In this document: piece by piece, positions 34,296 through 44,463 of the stretch
Numbering within the stretch: position 1 is the stretch's first letter
Layout of the letters: the number at the start of each line of letters is the position of its first letter
Origin: Gyromitra esculenta
Lineage: Eukaryota > Ascomycota > Pezizomycetes > Pezizales > Discinaceae
Assembly (NCBI GenBank): GCA_038503075.1
Contig: JBCAML010000014.1
Location: forward strand, 992,001 to 1,056,000
Reading direction: 5' to 3'
Length of the DNA: 64,000 bases
The notes under the pieces: model-generated
What the model saw: only the letters and a program-made list of their open reading frames with translations
What the model was told of the DNA's origin: nothing
The model's database searches: none
Made by a program: the position numbers and the translations under genes

Positions 34296-34432
34296 TACTC
34301 GGGGCAGGAATTTAGTACTCGAACATTCAAGCTGTTGGAGAGCCTTGGTCTATTAGTGGGTAAGGTGAATTTCAGGTTTCTTGCTGGTTAGAAGAGCTTG
34401 TATGCCTTGCATGTTCGGGTACTAAATGCTCG
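34296..34432 (+). mobile_element. MITE family A, copy 2, right end eroded
   Basis: Homologous to 30278-30425 in the same orientation: TACTCGGGGCAGGAATTTAG at the left, a shared interior, and TTGCATGTTCGGGTACTAAA at the right. The last about 12 bp of the right terminus are replaced by unrelated sequence. Confidence 0.8.
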
Positions 34433-34568
34433 TCGACGTCCCGATCGCGAGGACAGTTTAGATATGTCAGATGTGCAGCCCTCTACTCGTATTCTTCAAG
34501 AGTTGACAGAATCTGGTAGCAGGGAGCGACATGTCTCTCCTGTTGGTTCGTCTTCAGTAAATATCTAA
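34431..34568 (+). pseudogene. Possible coding scrap next to MITE A2
   Basis: A short open frame directly after the eroded MITE end reads RRRPDREDSLDMSDVQPSTR and ends with TAA 34566-34568. Its composition is protein-like. No family is recognised and no ATG start fits; it may be the tail of a gene cut by the MITE, or chance. Confidence 0.2.
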
Positions 34569-35323
34569 TTAACGTGACACGAACAAAATACAGGAATTTA
34601 CTTGGCTGAGCTCTTAGTTGTACTGGAGGCGACAAACCGTAGAGGAATATCCATTTAATTTTCAGCCAATTACATCCTACAGGATGCGGATGAATATATT
34701 ACATGTTGGCGGTAACCTATACTAGTATCCGGTAACGTTTGAGCAATACGGGCAAGGGCAATCAAATGCGGGTACAGGTACCTATGAATTAATAATATTA
34801 GCAAGAAGCAAAATGATCTTTATCGGAGAAGCACCGCATATTGCCATTGCGCATAGATGTTGGCAGCCTTGAGCTGCACACCATAGGAACAATCTGACCT
34901 GCTGGTTTGGGGCAGACTTATGACAAACTAAATCCTACACAGCAGTCAATATAATAGATCTGACCACGTAATTCAGTCACCTCGCTCGACGCAAGCCACG
35001 GGGCAGAGCCAGATCATACCCCACAAGCACATTAGTGGGCATCGTATCTGAGATAAACGCGTGTGCGGAGAGATGAATTTGTTAGGTTTATTTCGAATCG
35101 AGACCTTATCATTGATCTAATGGTCGCATGACTCTTCGGGCTGAAGCCTTTTGGTTTGCCAATCAAAATTATGGTATAGACCTAAACACTTTTATCGTGT
35201 TTTAGGCCCTGCTAGTCAAGAGGAGAGAAACATGAATGCTAATTTGGATGAATACACCAAAATTTCCCAGAAATTTCGTCGATAGTTAGTGTCCATCAAC
35301 TCAAAGCCACTTCATCCAAAACG

Positions 35324-36340
35324 ATGGATCAGACACAGCCCTTAAACCTACCTGAAGCTAAAGCCTCAATGGTTCTTGTTCTTGGGGAAACTGGAGTTGG
35401 AAAAAGCTTTTTTATCGAAAAACTAGCTCCAGGCAAGGTTGAGATAGGACACGGCCTGAAATCCTGTAGGTTAGGTCAACCCCGAGAGATATATAGCCAG
35501 ACTTACTAAAGGAGACCTTGGGAAATAGGTACCCAGAACCCGCTACTTGTTGAAACAAAAGTTGGAGATACAGAAGTGTTTTTAATCGATACCCCTGGCT
35601 TCGACGATACAACTCGATCAGATGGCGACGTTCTGCTGTCAATATCTAGGATGCTCGCAGCACAATACCAATTGGGTATTGAGCTTAAGGGTGCCATCTA
35701 TGTTCACAGTATACACGCGCCTAGAATGCGAAAATCTTCGGTTCGGCAGCTTGAGCTCTTTAGAAAGGTCTGCGGGGATGAGAACCTCGGAAACGTCCTT
35801 TTGGTCACTACCGGGTGGGACAATGCCCCCGTAAAGAACTCCTTTAGCCAAAGGGAAAGAGAGTTGCGAAATGGGTACTGGAAACCCGTAATAAAAGAGG
35901 GAGCCAAAACCTTCAGGTTCTACGGCACTCGAGATTCAGCTACGTCGATTGTTAGCCAACTGCTTGGGAAGGGGGGAGTAGTTTTAGCCCTCCAACGTGA
36001 AATTTGCGACCTAAAGCTGAAGCTGAAAGATACCGCTGCTGGATCATTCATTGCCAAAGCCCGAAAGGTTATGGAGGGAGAATATAGGAAGATCATATCA
36101 GATAGAAAAGGAGGATATATCCCATTAGGGTCGGATGATCTTGAGAAAAGTCTAAATAGGAGTAGAGACGATGAAGAGAAATTACTGATAGACATCGATG
36201 CTGAGACTAGGTCGAACATTACCGAGAAAATTGAGAGTGAATTCAAGAAGACTGGTAGGAAACCAAAAATCAAATGTATAATAGGCTGGCTTATTAGTCT
36301 TGCAAGTATTGGGCTATCGATTGCTAATCTAATATGTTGA
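35324..36340 (+). CDS. AIG1/GIMAP-like GTPase with C-terminal membrane anchor
   Basis: P-loop GTPase of the fungal AIG1-like group. Two exons: 35324-35465 and 35529-36340, giving 317 aa. Splicing joins GHGLKSC with TQNPLLVET and restores an intact G domain. The Walker A loop is GETGVGKS (residues 21-28), the G3 motif DTPGFDDT follows about 45 residues later, and VTTGWD holds the G4 position. After the G domain come a charged helical region and a hydrophobic C-terminal segment (CIIGWLISLASIGLSIANLI), a tail anchor as in animal GIMAPs. The role is unknown; related GTPases act in immune-cell survival in vertebrates and in plant defence, but no function is shown in fungi. It lies between MITE clusters and may be an accessory gene. 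Confidence 0.85.
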
Positions 36341-37030
36341 ATCTCTCTGAGTGCATAATGTCCTGTCAATCTTTATATAACAATATCACTTTGGGATCAA
36401 TTGTTTCTTTGGATTTCCACAGCATCTGACTGCAAGACTACAGATTTCGCTAACCCGGCCATATCCGTGAGCTATAAATGAGGTTATCATCATATTATGA
36501 TAAGCTTTTGTTCTATTTCCTAAAACCTATCGATATCTCGCATCAGTTTGTGGTGGAATAACAGAATTTGGTGGAGAAAAATTAAACATAGGATCCTGTT
36601 ACATAGGACTACAGTAAAAGGCTCTAACAGTAAGTGACCGAACAGTAAGGATCTGCATGTATTATGAGGCAGCATAAAAACGGTCGATAATAATGAACAA
36701 CTGTGATCACGAATGGAACAGCGACTCTGCCTCAGTGGCCGAGTCACTCAACCACACCAGTCCTGAACTCACAAACTAAGGAACAATCACAACAGCAAGG
36801 TAAAACGTTAGTTTTTTTCTCCTACACCCTCAATGACCTATCTCAAGTCAACTCATGTGATGTGGTACAATTTCCCTGCGTTCTTTCATGGTTTAGAAAG
36901 CAAAGAAACGTTTAGTTGGGCAAGGGATTTGCCAATTCGTTCCTAGTGTTGTTTGGTAGTGAGCTAGGACCAATGCCCGCTTGTTTCTCTGCAGACCCAT
37001 GCCTGTTCGGGCACTCATTGCTAGAGCCTT

Positions 37031-37146
37031 GTACTGCGGGTGTAGGGGAAAGTGACGAGAATCTGATTAGATAAATACAAAGCACTGACATCCACAGCAA
37101 GATTATCTGATTAGATTCTCGTCACTTTCCCCTACACCCGTACTAC
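37031..37146. mobile_element. MITE family C, copy 1
   Basis: 116-bp foldback element with arms of about 44 bp. GTACTGCGGGTGTAGGGGAA (left) is the complement of the right end TTCCCCTACACCCGTACTAC apart from a few bases, and GTGACGAGAATCTGATTAGA pairs inside. The loop is under 30 bp. Related ends occur at 37241-37492 and 40624. Confidence 0.85.
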
Positions 37147-37240
37147 GTACGGGTGTATGTAAGGTAGTCTCGTGCTCAGCCTCGGTGAGCAGCTCAGTGC
37201 GCAGCGGCCCTAGGCAGTAGGGATGGGAACGAGCCTATTT

Positions 37241-37492
37241 GTACTACGGATGTAGGGGGTAAATATGGCGAACTGTGGCGTACCTTCTCCGACTTTTCAA
37301 CAATCATATACCCTCAACATCAACACAGTTATCAATTTCTATTTGACATAGTATTTAGAACAAAACTTACTCTGCACTGTTCAGCTATTTTCATGATCGG
37401 GCTAGGAATGTGACTTGTATTCCGTGTTATCGAAAGCAACTTCTGTGCCACAGTTCTCGTCATTTACCCCTACACCCCTACACCCGTAGTAC
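37241..37492. mobile_element. MITE family C, copy 2
   Basis: 252-bp element with terminal repeats GTACTACGGATGTAGGGGG at the left and the complement of CCCCTACACCCGTAGTAC at the right. The right arm has a duplicated CCCCTACA block. Inner arm bases (GAACTGTGGC) also pair. It shares the outer 20-25 bp with copy 1, but the interior differs, so the two may be separately deleted derivatives of one parent element. Confidence 0.8.
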
Positions 37493-37843
37493 CCTACTTG
37501 CTGAAAAGTAAAGTCTGTGACGTGGGTAAATCTCAGTAGCAACCAATTCCGCACTTTGAGTGGTCAGAGCACACAAAACAGGCCGAAACTATAGATTCGG
37601 GCGTAATTAGGACCGCTACAAAATAAATCATGAAGTTGCAGTAGTTAGGAGTTGACTGCGGGTTAAAAGCCCGTGTTGCAAAATAGGGATGTTTGTTATC
37701 GGGGTTTACCCAGATCATAGACTTTATTTTTCAGCAAGTAAGGCACCCACGATGTGGCGCGGCGGTGACGTTGTGTGCAGAGCCTCAACCTCAACTTCAG
37801 ACACTCATCCACCCACCCAACGTTTCTCAGTTAAACATTGAAA

Positions 37844-38863
37844 ATGAAATCAGCGCTCAGGCTTCTTCAAAGAGGGGGTTTCCTCAAACGCAGTCTTGAT
37901 GATATTAAGACCAGCACTCATAAAGGTAAGCTAAAAACCGACAGCTAGCTATCTAGATGTTAGGCCTCCGTCTAATCAAGCATTATCGCATACCGCATAT
38001 ACACAAAAGCAAGAAGTCTGATGCCCTGGGTCGTAGTTTTTACTCTACAAGGGATAACCGGCGAGTTTGATGATCTTGAGATTCACTCTTTCCGGAAACC
38101 ATCTTCTCTAGAGAGCATTAGGACATTCTGTGACGCCGATATAGGCGGGTTCTCAAAAGTGAATATGGATCTCGAACCACTTCCTACTGAAGAAGGAGAG
38201 GAAAAGCAGTATTATGGCCGCTTTCACGGAAACGTCTCTATCGAGCTGCCCCCAGACCAGCCGAGGGTTCAGCGATCCGGATATGCCGCGTGGCGCACAA
38301 TTCAGCCTGGTAGATCTATATTTGGCCGACCGTTCTGGAATATTGATCCGTACACCTTTTTAGCTTTAAGGGTGAAGAGTGACGGTTCTAAGTACTTCGT
38401 AAACATCCAGACAGACTCAATTGTTGAGTCAGACCTTCACCAACATAGGTTATTTGCAAAAAACCCAGGACAGTGGGAAGTTATTCATGTACACCGCTTC
38501 CTCTAGCCTTCTATCTGATTTCGTCCATCTCAACAGGTACCTGATATAGCTAACTATTGGTATAAGATCCCGATTCATGATTTCGTAAGGACCAATCACG
38601 GCCGGGTGACCGAACCGCAGGGTGAAATTTTAAGGGAGAGGGTTAGGACCGTCGGTATTGGGTTAATTGATCGTATCCCGGGACCTTTTGAACTTTCTAT
38701 TGACCGGATATGGGTATTATTTTTTTCCCCGGAGGTAGCTGTTCGGAAAATATTCAGTAGCTAACCTGGTATGTAGGCAACCAATCATGCGGACAATGTT
38801 CCCATTCCTAAGCCCCGTCAAGAAGTGTATACTTCGGCGAAAATGATAACAGATATTGATTAA
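37844..38863 (+). CDS. Complex I assembly factor CIA30 (NDUFAF1)
   Basis: Mitochondrial chaperone for the membrane arm of NADH:ubiquinone oxidoreductase. Four exons: 37844-37925, 38037-38488, 38567-38713 and 38777-38863; 255 aa. Family features in order: an N-terminal helix with FLKRSLDDI, then CDADIGGFSKVNMD, ELPPDQPRVQRSGYAAWRT, YTFLALRVKSDGSKYFVNIQ with TDSIVESDLHQHRLF, IHDFVRTNHGRV and GIGLIDRIPGPFELSIDRIWATN. The last exon was chosen because it restores IWATN; reading through the GTATTA donor instead gives an unrelated tail. The exon 2 acceptor could alternatively lie 12 nt downstream. The protein is shorter than some relatives, lacking their variable loop. Its presence implies the fungus has complex I. 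Confidence 0.92.
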
Positions 38864-39039
38864 GTTGACTATTAAAATGGCAGAGTTTTACATCTTTAGT
38901 CACGAAGTGTACATATAGTGAGCGAAGGTAATCATCGTTCTTGATCATCGAGCCTATCGACAATCCTATCCTTTTATTTTCTGTTGTCTATCTCGGCCAG
39001 ATGCACCATTTTACATGGTAAGGTGGGTGCCACATGATA

Positions 39040-40277
39040 TTATGAAGAGCTCCATCTATTTCCCGTTAACAGCTCATACGCTTCCAAGTATTTATGGCTT
39101 GTATTTTCAGCCACATCGACTGGCATCTCAACCCCAGTTTTCCCATTCACTCCATTGCTGGTCAACCAATCACGAAGATACTGCTTGTCATAGCTATCCT
39201 GACCTTTGCTAATTTCGTACTTAGAGGCAAGCCAGAATCGCGATGAATCTACGTATCACTTGTAAGATATAACTTTCTCGATGTGGTAGCTTGGGTAGTC
39301 ATGAGAGGGGATAGAAGGCTACTAACCTGGAGTCAAAACTTCGTCGACAAGAACTACCTGATCGTTTTCGTCAAGTCCAAACTCGAACTTAGTATCTGCG
39401 ATGATAATCCCACGCTCCGCTGCATAGTCTCGGGCCTGTCTAGTTAGTCTTCCGATGGTTTCGAGACAGAAGTTAGATTACCTTTGTATACAAGGCTAGA
39501 GCAAGATTTTCGATCTGTTTCGCGTACTTATCGCCAACCAACTCGACCACTGTGCTTGCTGGTTAAAAAACTTGCTAAGATCAGAACTTTTTAGCTCAAT
39601 GAGTCTCACTTTTGTCAGGATGGATATTTTCATCTAATAGGGCTGATTAGCCACTTGACTCTAGAGGAGTGCTGACTTTCCATTAAGAAAGGAGATTTGG
39701 TTTACCATGCTCTCCTTGCTCCGCCTTGGTGCTGGGTGTGAACAATGGTTTCTCGAAGGCCTCGCTCTCCCTTAAGCCCTCTGGAACTTTAATTCCGTGC
39801 ACTGTTCCTTGCTTCTTGTACTCTTTCCAGGCACTCCCTGTGATATATCCTCTAACGATTGCCTCCACGGGAAAAACTTTTAATTTTTTCACAATCATGC
39901 TTCTATCTTTCAGCTGTTCTGCATATGGTTTGACATTCTCTGGCAGGTCATCTAGAGAGGAGGAGATAAAGTGATTTGGACAGATTTCGAACAGCACTGA
40001 GAACCAGAATTCGGAGAGAGCGGTCAGCAGTTTTCCTTTATTTGGGATCCCCTATAGAGCATACCAATTCAGCAAACTTGTCTTAAATCCATATATTCCC
40101 AACAAGAATTTAATTTTAGAAAATTAAACTTACGTTCACCATAACCACGTCATAGGCAGAAATCCTGTCAGTCGCAACAAAGAGTAACGAATTATCAGAT
40201 AGAGAGTAAACATCCCTAACTTTACCCCGAGCAACCAGGGGAAGTGAAGCCTCCAGTTTTGTCTGTGTGAGGGCCAT
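39040..40277 (-). CDS. ADE1: SAICAR synthetase (Ade1)
   Basis: Phosphoribosylaminoimidazole-succinocarboxamide synthase, an ATP-dependent step of purine synthesis joining CAIR and aspartate. Six exons: 40277-40134, 40051-39706, 39633-39610, 39558-39482, 39435-39327 and 39248-39040; 302 aa, the usual length. Motifs: [20 protein letters not shown] with RISAYD at the N-terminus, [17 protein letters not shown], an [13 protein letters not shown] segment, and [20 protein letters not shown] followed by SRFW. Exon 3 is only 24 nt and encodes part of the DENIHP substrate-binding segment, so skipping it would likely inactivate the enzyme. The 3' end converges with CIA30, 176 bp away. Confidence 0.97.
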
Positions 40278-40623
40278 AGTTTTGGTTATCGTGATATACT
40301 GACGAAATTAAAAAAAAGAGTTTGATAGGTGCGGGTGCGGGGCTATTTCCTGTCATCATACGCTAATCCTATTGTAGTGGGGGGAACCGCGGGGTTGTAC
40401 TCTAGCGAGGTTTATTGCGGCTCAACTAGATTTCAAGGTACCAGGTTTAAATACACGTAGGTACAGTCTGTGGTAGAATTGTTGTAGAACAACGAGGGTA
40501 AGCGAGCCCACGCAGGGTAGAGTAGCTAATACCGCTGCCAAAATTCCTCCGATGACTCTAGGAGACCAATGAACGCTTCGAGTCCTGAGTTGCCACTATT
40601 CTACAGTTATTCTACCGGAGGGT

Positions 40624-40645
40624 GTACTACGGTTGCAGGGGTAAG
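40624..40645 (+). repeat. Family C terminal-repeat fragment
   Basis: GTACTACGGTTGCAGGGGTA resembles the ends of the elements at 37031 and 37241 at most positions. No partner arm in the proper place was found, so it is a fragment or a chance match. Confidence 0.4.
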
Positions 40646-41612
40646 TCTGTGGACAGGTGGCAGTGCAGCTCTTTTTCTCGGGGGACTTAAACTCGCTTGA
40701 ATTTCACAGCTTTACCAACTACATACTTTGCCTAAGGTTTAATGCATAGCATTCATCATTTTTCACCATTTTTATTAGGTCTCTCGGAAGTCGTGGAGTG
40801 GGAAGAAAGATTGGCAATTCTTACTCGCATCGTCACCTGTCATCAAACTTACCCTGCGACCGTAATACATGGATGTCGGCTTTGTAGCTCTTTCATGATC
40901 CAGCACTCGTACCCTTGCCATCAAACGCAATTCATCGGCTATCACTCGCTCATCTACCCGGTAAGTACATACAACAAATTCATTGAGATATTGGTGAAAT
41001 AAAACCTGCTAGTGATATCTACAGAAAAAACTAGAGCCAGCCGAATATGTCGAGACTCTACTGACCTATTTCCCACGCATACATATGTACTAAACACACA
41101 GCGTTAGGTTATATTTCTGGATTTTTAGAGAGAAAAGTATGAACTTCTGGAGGGGCAATTCATCACGATCAACTGAAGGAAGTATACGCAGGTTTTAGAC
41201 AAGTTAGTGGCTAAGTTACACGTAATGTTTAAAGAATCTGTATACATGTACCCATGTAGCATATTATCAACGGCTACATATAAGTACATATAAGATCCAC
41301 ATAATTAAATTTAAACACTCTACTTGAATGAGAAGTGACGCATGCAATTCGCTACTTTATGATTTGCGCGTAAACAGCTAAACCACAAGCTTGCCAGAAA
41401 TTGAGTACTAAGTGCCGGGGGTTGTCGCGCCGTCAGTTTTTGGTTTTCGAGGCCTTTGTAAATCCGTGCTCGCACCACTTTGTAGATTTTGATAGGAAGG
41501 GGGTGGCGTATGGAGCTTATCGATTTCTAGCCCATTTTTAGTTGTATCCGCTGGGGATTGACACGTTTCTGCTAGAGCAAATTGGTCCTTCTCCGATTTG
41601 CTGTTTCTTCAC

Positions 41613-41683
41613 TCCTCATCTTCATCTTCATCTTCATCCTCGTCCTCGTCCTCGTCCTCTTCCTCATCCTCATCCTCATCCTC
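41613..41683 (+). repeat. Pyrimidine microsatellite in 5' UTR
   Basis: Runs of TTCATC, CTCGTC and CTCATC units, almost purely pyrimidine apart from A or G every third or sixth base, about 140 bp before the RRM gene start. Such CT-rich tracts are common in fungal promoters and 5' leaders. Confidence 0.75.
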
Positions 41684-41818
41684 CTTCTTTCTCCTCCATC
41701 CTGTTCCTTCTTAATTGCCTGTTTGTGGTATCCTCACGAAGTAGAGTGTCCTCAATTATCTTCAAATCATCTATTGATCTCCCTTTTAAATCTCTGTGCC
41801 GATTTGCTTCCTACCAAA

Positions 41819-44463
41819 ATGGAATCTTATAGTTCTCTCATCTGCCCTACTACTCCTACTCAAGCCCAAAAGAAATACCATACCAATCCTCATCCTTCTC
41901 CCGCTGCCTGCCCTTCTGTTGCAAGTAGCTCTGGAAATACCATCAACGACGTTTCTCAACCAACTACCCCCTCTGATGTGAAGGCAAGCCCCTCGAGTAA
42001 GTGAATTTTCTATTATCTTGGTTTACACTACTCGAGACTATGAAGTCTATTTCCTCGTAGCCCTATATTTCACCCAGACCAATTTGGCCCCACAGTTATC
42101 AACTATATCCCTAGTAAATTTCATCCAAGTCTAGTGCTCATTTGTTTTCGTGCAACCATGTATCGTTCATTACATATATTACCAGTTAAAGCAAGACTAG
42201 ATTAATGAGAAATGGAATCTAACAATACGTGAATCTAAGCAGGGAATTTTAATAGGCGACGAGGAAAGACCCTCTCCTCTCTCGATATATTTTCTATAAC
42301 TCGAGATATCTCAAGTCCCACAGGGCTTAGAGGGGAACTTCTTGATGCTTTTAACGACCAAAAAAATCAGCCACAGGATATCCACACATCCGAAATTCAA
42401 GCAAGATGCAATAATGAGGATGATCCTAATGTCTCTAGCCTTGTTGCTATCAGCCATCACGGGATGGGTTCCCAAGCAACCGATGGAGTTTCTACCGATG
42501 GAGGTCTGAAAGAGCCAATAAAAGGACCGCTAGAAGATATTTCAGATGACTCTGCTTCCGACGAAGATCTTAAAGATCTTGCGAGGCATGGACTTCCATC
42601 TGCCTGTATTTTCGTAGCTAAGTATATTCTCACTATTCGTGATTTAGTGCAGCTAATAGTTTAGTATATCAAAATCTGACTTTGAACAGTCTCGCAGCTA
42701 CTCAGACTGATGATCAACTCATGAAGAGCTTGCAATCTCATTTCGGGAAATTCGGAAGATTACATGTTAAGATCCGCAGAGACTCTAAAAGCAACCCTTA
42801 TAGCTTTTGTCAATTTGAGGTAATGATACTGTCTCTATATTCAGGTGTATACTTGCTAACTTTCACCGAAAGTCTGACGAAACTGCGAGATTGGCCCTCC
42901 GTGACGGGAGAAACGCCATTATCGATTCAACGGGCCGTCGCATCCGCTGTGAACCCGCGAAGGTCAATAGGACCCTCGTATTAAGCAAGACAGACAGTAA
43001 CACTTTTAACGAAGGCGACGCGAGGAAGATTCTTTTTGGGTTTGGGGAGACCGAGTCCTTGGAATTTGCGAGGGATGGCGACACATTGCCCGTGCGTGGG
43101 GTAAAGGAAGGAAAAAGGTGCTTTGTCAGGTTTGCTTACAGACAGGATGCTGTTGACTGTTATCAGGCATGTGATAATTTCCACTCCATTAACATACTTG
43201 CGTCATACCTAATACATATAGATATCTAACTCTAACCTTTAGTACTTCCGCCATCATTGCGCCTGGACCGCTGATTGGACGAGTAATTTCTTGGCACCGA
43301 GTATTATCCCACGGATTCAAGCTGTTGAGATTGATCCCGTCTCCGTGTTCATTGGAAAACTCAATCCAGATTTGATTGATGAGCACGAACTGAGGGCAAG
43401 ATTTGGGCAATATGGGACAATTTTAGAATGTAATCTTGTCAATAGGGCCAGTAAGAATGGTAAATACTGCCGCATCTTCCTGAGAAGTAAATATGATATT
43501 AATATCAGACAGGTATTGGCCGTAATGCGTTTGCGTTCGTTAAATACGAAGTAGAAGAGATGGCTGCTAAAGCGTTGGAGAAAGAAGTAAGTACAGTTAT
43601 TTACATAAATCTTATTTCCTGTACTGACAACCACTTCCTAGAATAATTCTCAGTTCCTTGGGAAACTAATCCACGTTCAGAAACGTGAGATCCATAAGAA
43701 GCCAATTCGTCTCACCCCTCATCCTCCTACCGGTCCTCGCCTTGGTGTTTCCAGTGCAAGCAATCAAGTTCCTATGGATCAAGTTCGAAGACTTGCTGTT
43801 CCACAGTCCTTTCCGTTCTCTATGGAAGCTGTTGCGGACCTTGCTGCGCGTTTGAGTATTCAACTAGCTGAGCAACGTGACCAGAGTCGCCGCCCTTCGG
43901 CTACATCCATGTTTTCTAATCAGTCCGTTATCAGTCAAGTGCCGTATGTGGTATGACTTAGTTCTCTCTAGAGGTTTCGCAAAAGTGTAATTTGCTAACT
44001 ACTCGAGTAGTATCCCGCTGACCAGATGACGTCTCGGCATGGAAGTTTTCAAGGAAATATCCCAGGTATTGCTTTTCATCAACCATTCCAGCCTCCTTAT
44101 GCTGGATTCCATAGTGGAGGCCCTCATGCACCTATGACTCCCGAGCCTCCGCTCTCTCCTCGAACCGCTCAAGTAGCGGTCCACGGAGCTGCAGCTCAAG
44201 ATCCCAACGGCTTCCGCCAGCAGTTTGATGACGCATACTCAGGCGCATTTCCGCCAGTCCCAGTTCATCACCAGTTTCAGCAGCCCATTCACATGATGCC
44301 TCACATTTCCATGATAGACCACAGTCTTGATAGGGACCACAGAGAGAGTATTGTTTCGACTGGACCATATGACCCTGCTGGCATTTATGGGCCACAGTAT
44401 AGTGGAGGGTATGCCACTCAACAAGGGTATCATATGCAACCGCACCACCATAAGGGATCTTAG
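41819..44463 (+). CDS. RNA-binding protein with three RRMs
   Basis: Likely post-transcriptional regulator; target RNAs are unknown. Eight exons: 41819-41996, 42243-42621, 42690-42819, 42873-43166, 43243-43459, 43513-43586, 43642-43950 and 44011-44463; 677 aa. RRM1 starts at CIFVANLAATQTDDQ (about 181) with YSFCQFE as RNP1. RRM2 (about 263-335) is degenerate, with CFVRFAY. RRM3 starts at SVFIGKLNPD (about 361) with NAFAFVKYE as RNP1. The N-terminal 180 residues are Ser/Asp-rich and disordered, the C-terminus Pro/His/Gln-rich. The exon 4/5 intron appears to be GC-AG: phase requires CAG|GCATGT (43167). Start is the first ATG; upstream in-frame codons come from the pyrimidine repeat. Resembles fungal multi-RRM proteins of unknown role. 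Confidence 0.86.

Larger units (their letters stand above)
32483..35323. other. Gene-free MITE-rich stretch
   Basis: 2.8 kb without an intact gene. It holds three inverted-repeat elements (33408, 33540, 34296) and a possible coding scrap (34431-34568). A 152-codon open frame at 32741-33199 shows no family resemblance and is left out. Confidence 0.6.
36341..37843. other. Intergenic 1.5 kb with two family C elements
   Basis: No supported gene. It contains two elements (37031 and 37241) and partial copies of their ends, for example at 37147-37157. The right end is the CIA30 promoter. Confidence 0.6.
40278..41818. other. Intergenic 1.5 kb
   Basis: ADE1 promoter on the left, RRM gene promoter and 5' UTR on the right. 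A weak inverted pair (GTAGAATTGTTGTAGAA around 40454 against TTCTACAGTTATTCTAC around 40598) and a family C-like end at 40624 suggest another decayed element. No supported gene. Confidence 0.5.

Noticed and set aside
37031..37492. CRISPR-like array from repeated CCCCTACACCCG blocks
   Set aside because: The repeats are inverted termini of two elements, without regular spacers, in a eukaryotic genome.
41582..41818. N-terminal extension of the RRM protein as a hydrophobic signal
   Set aside because: The extension is a translated CTT/CTC microsatellite and has no ATG; the first ATG at 41819 is preferred.
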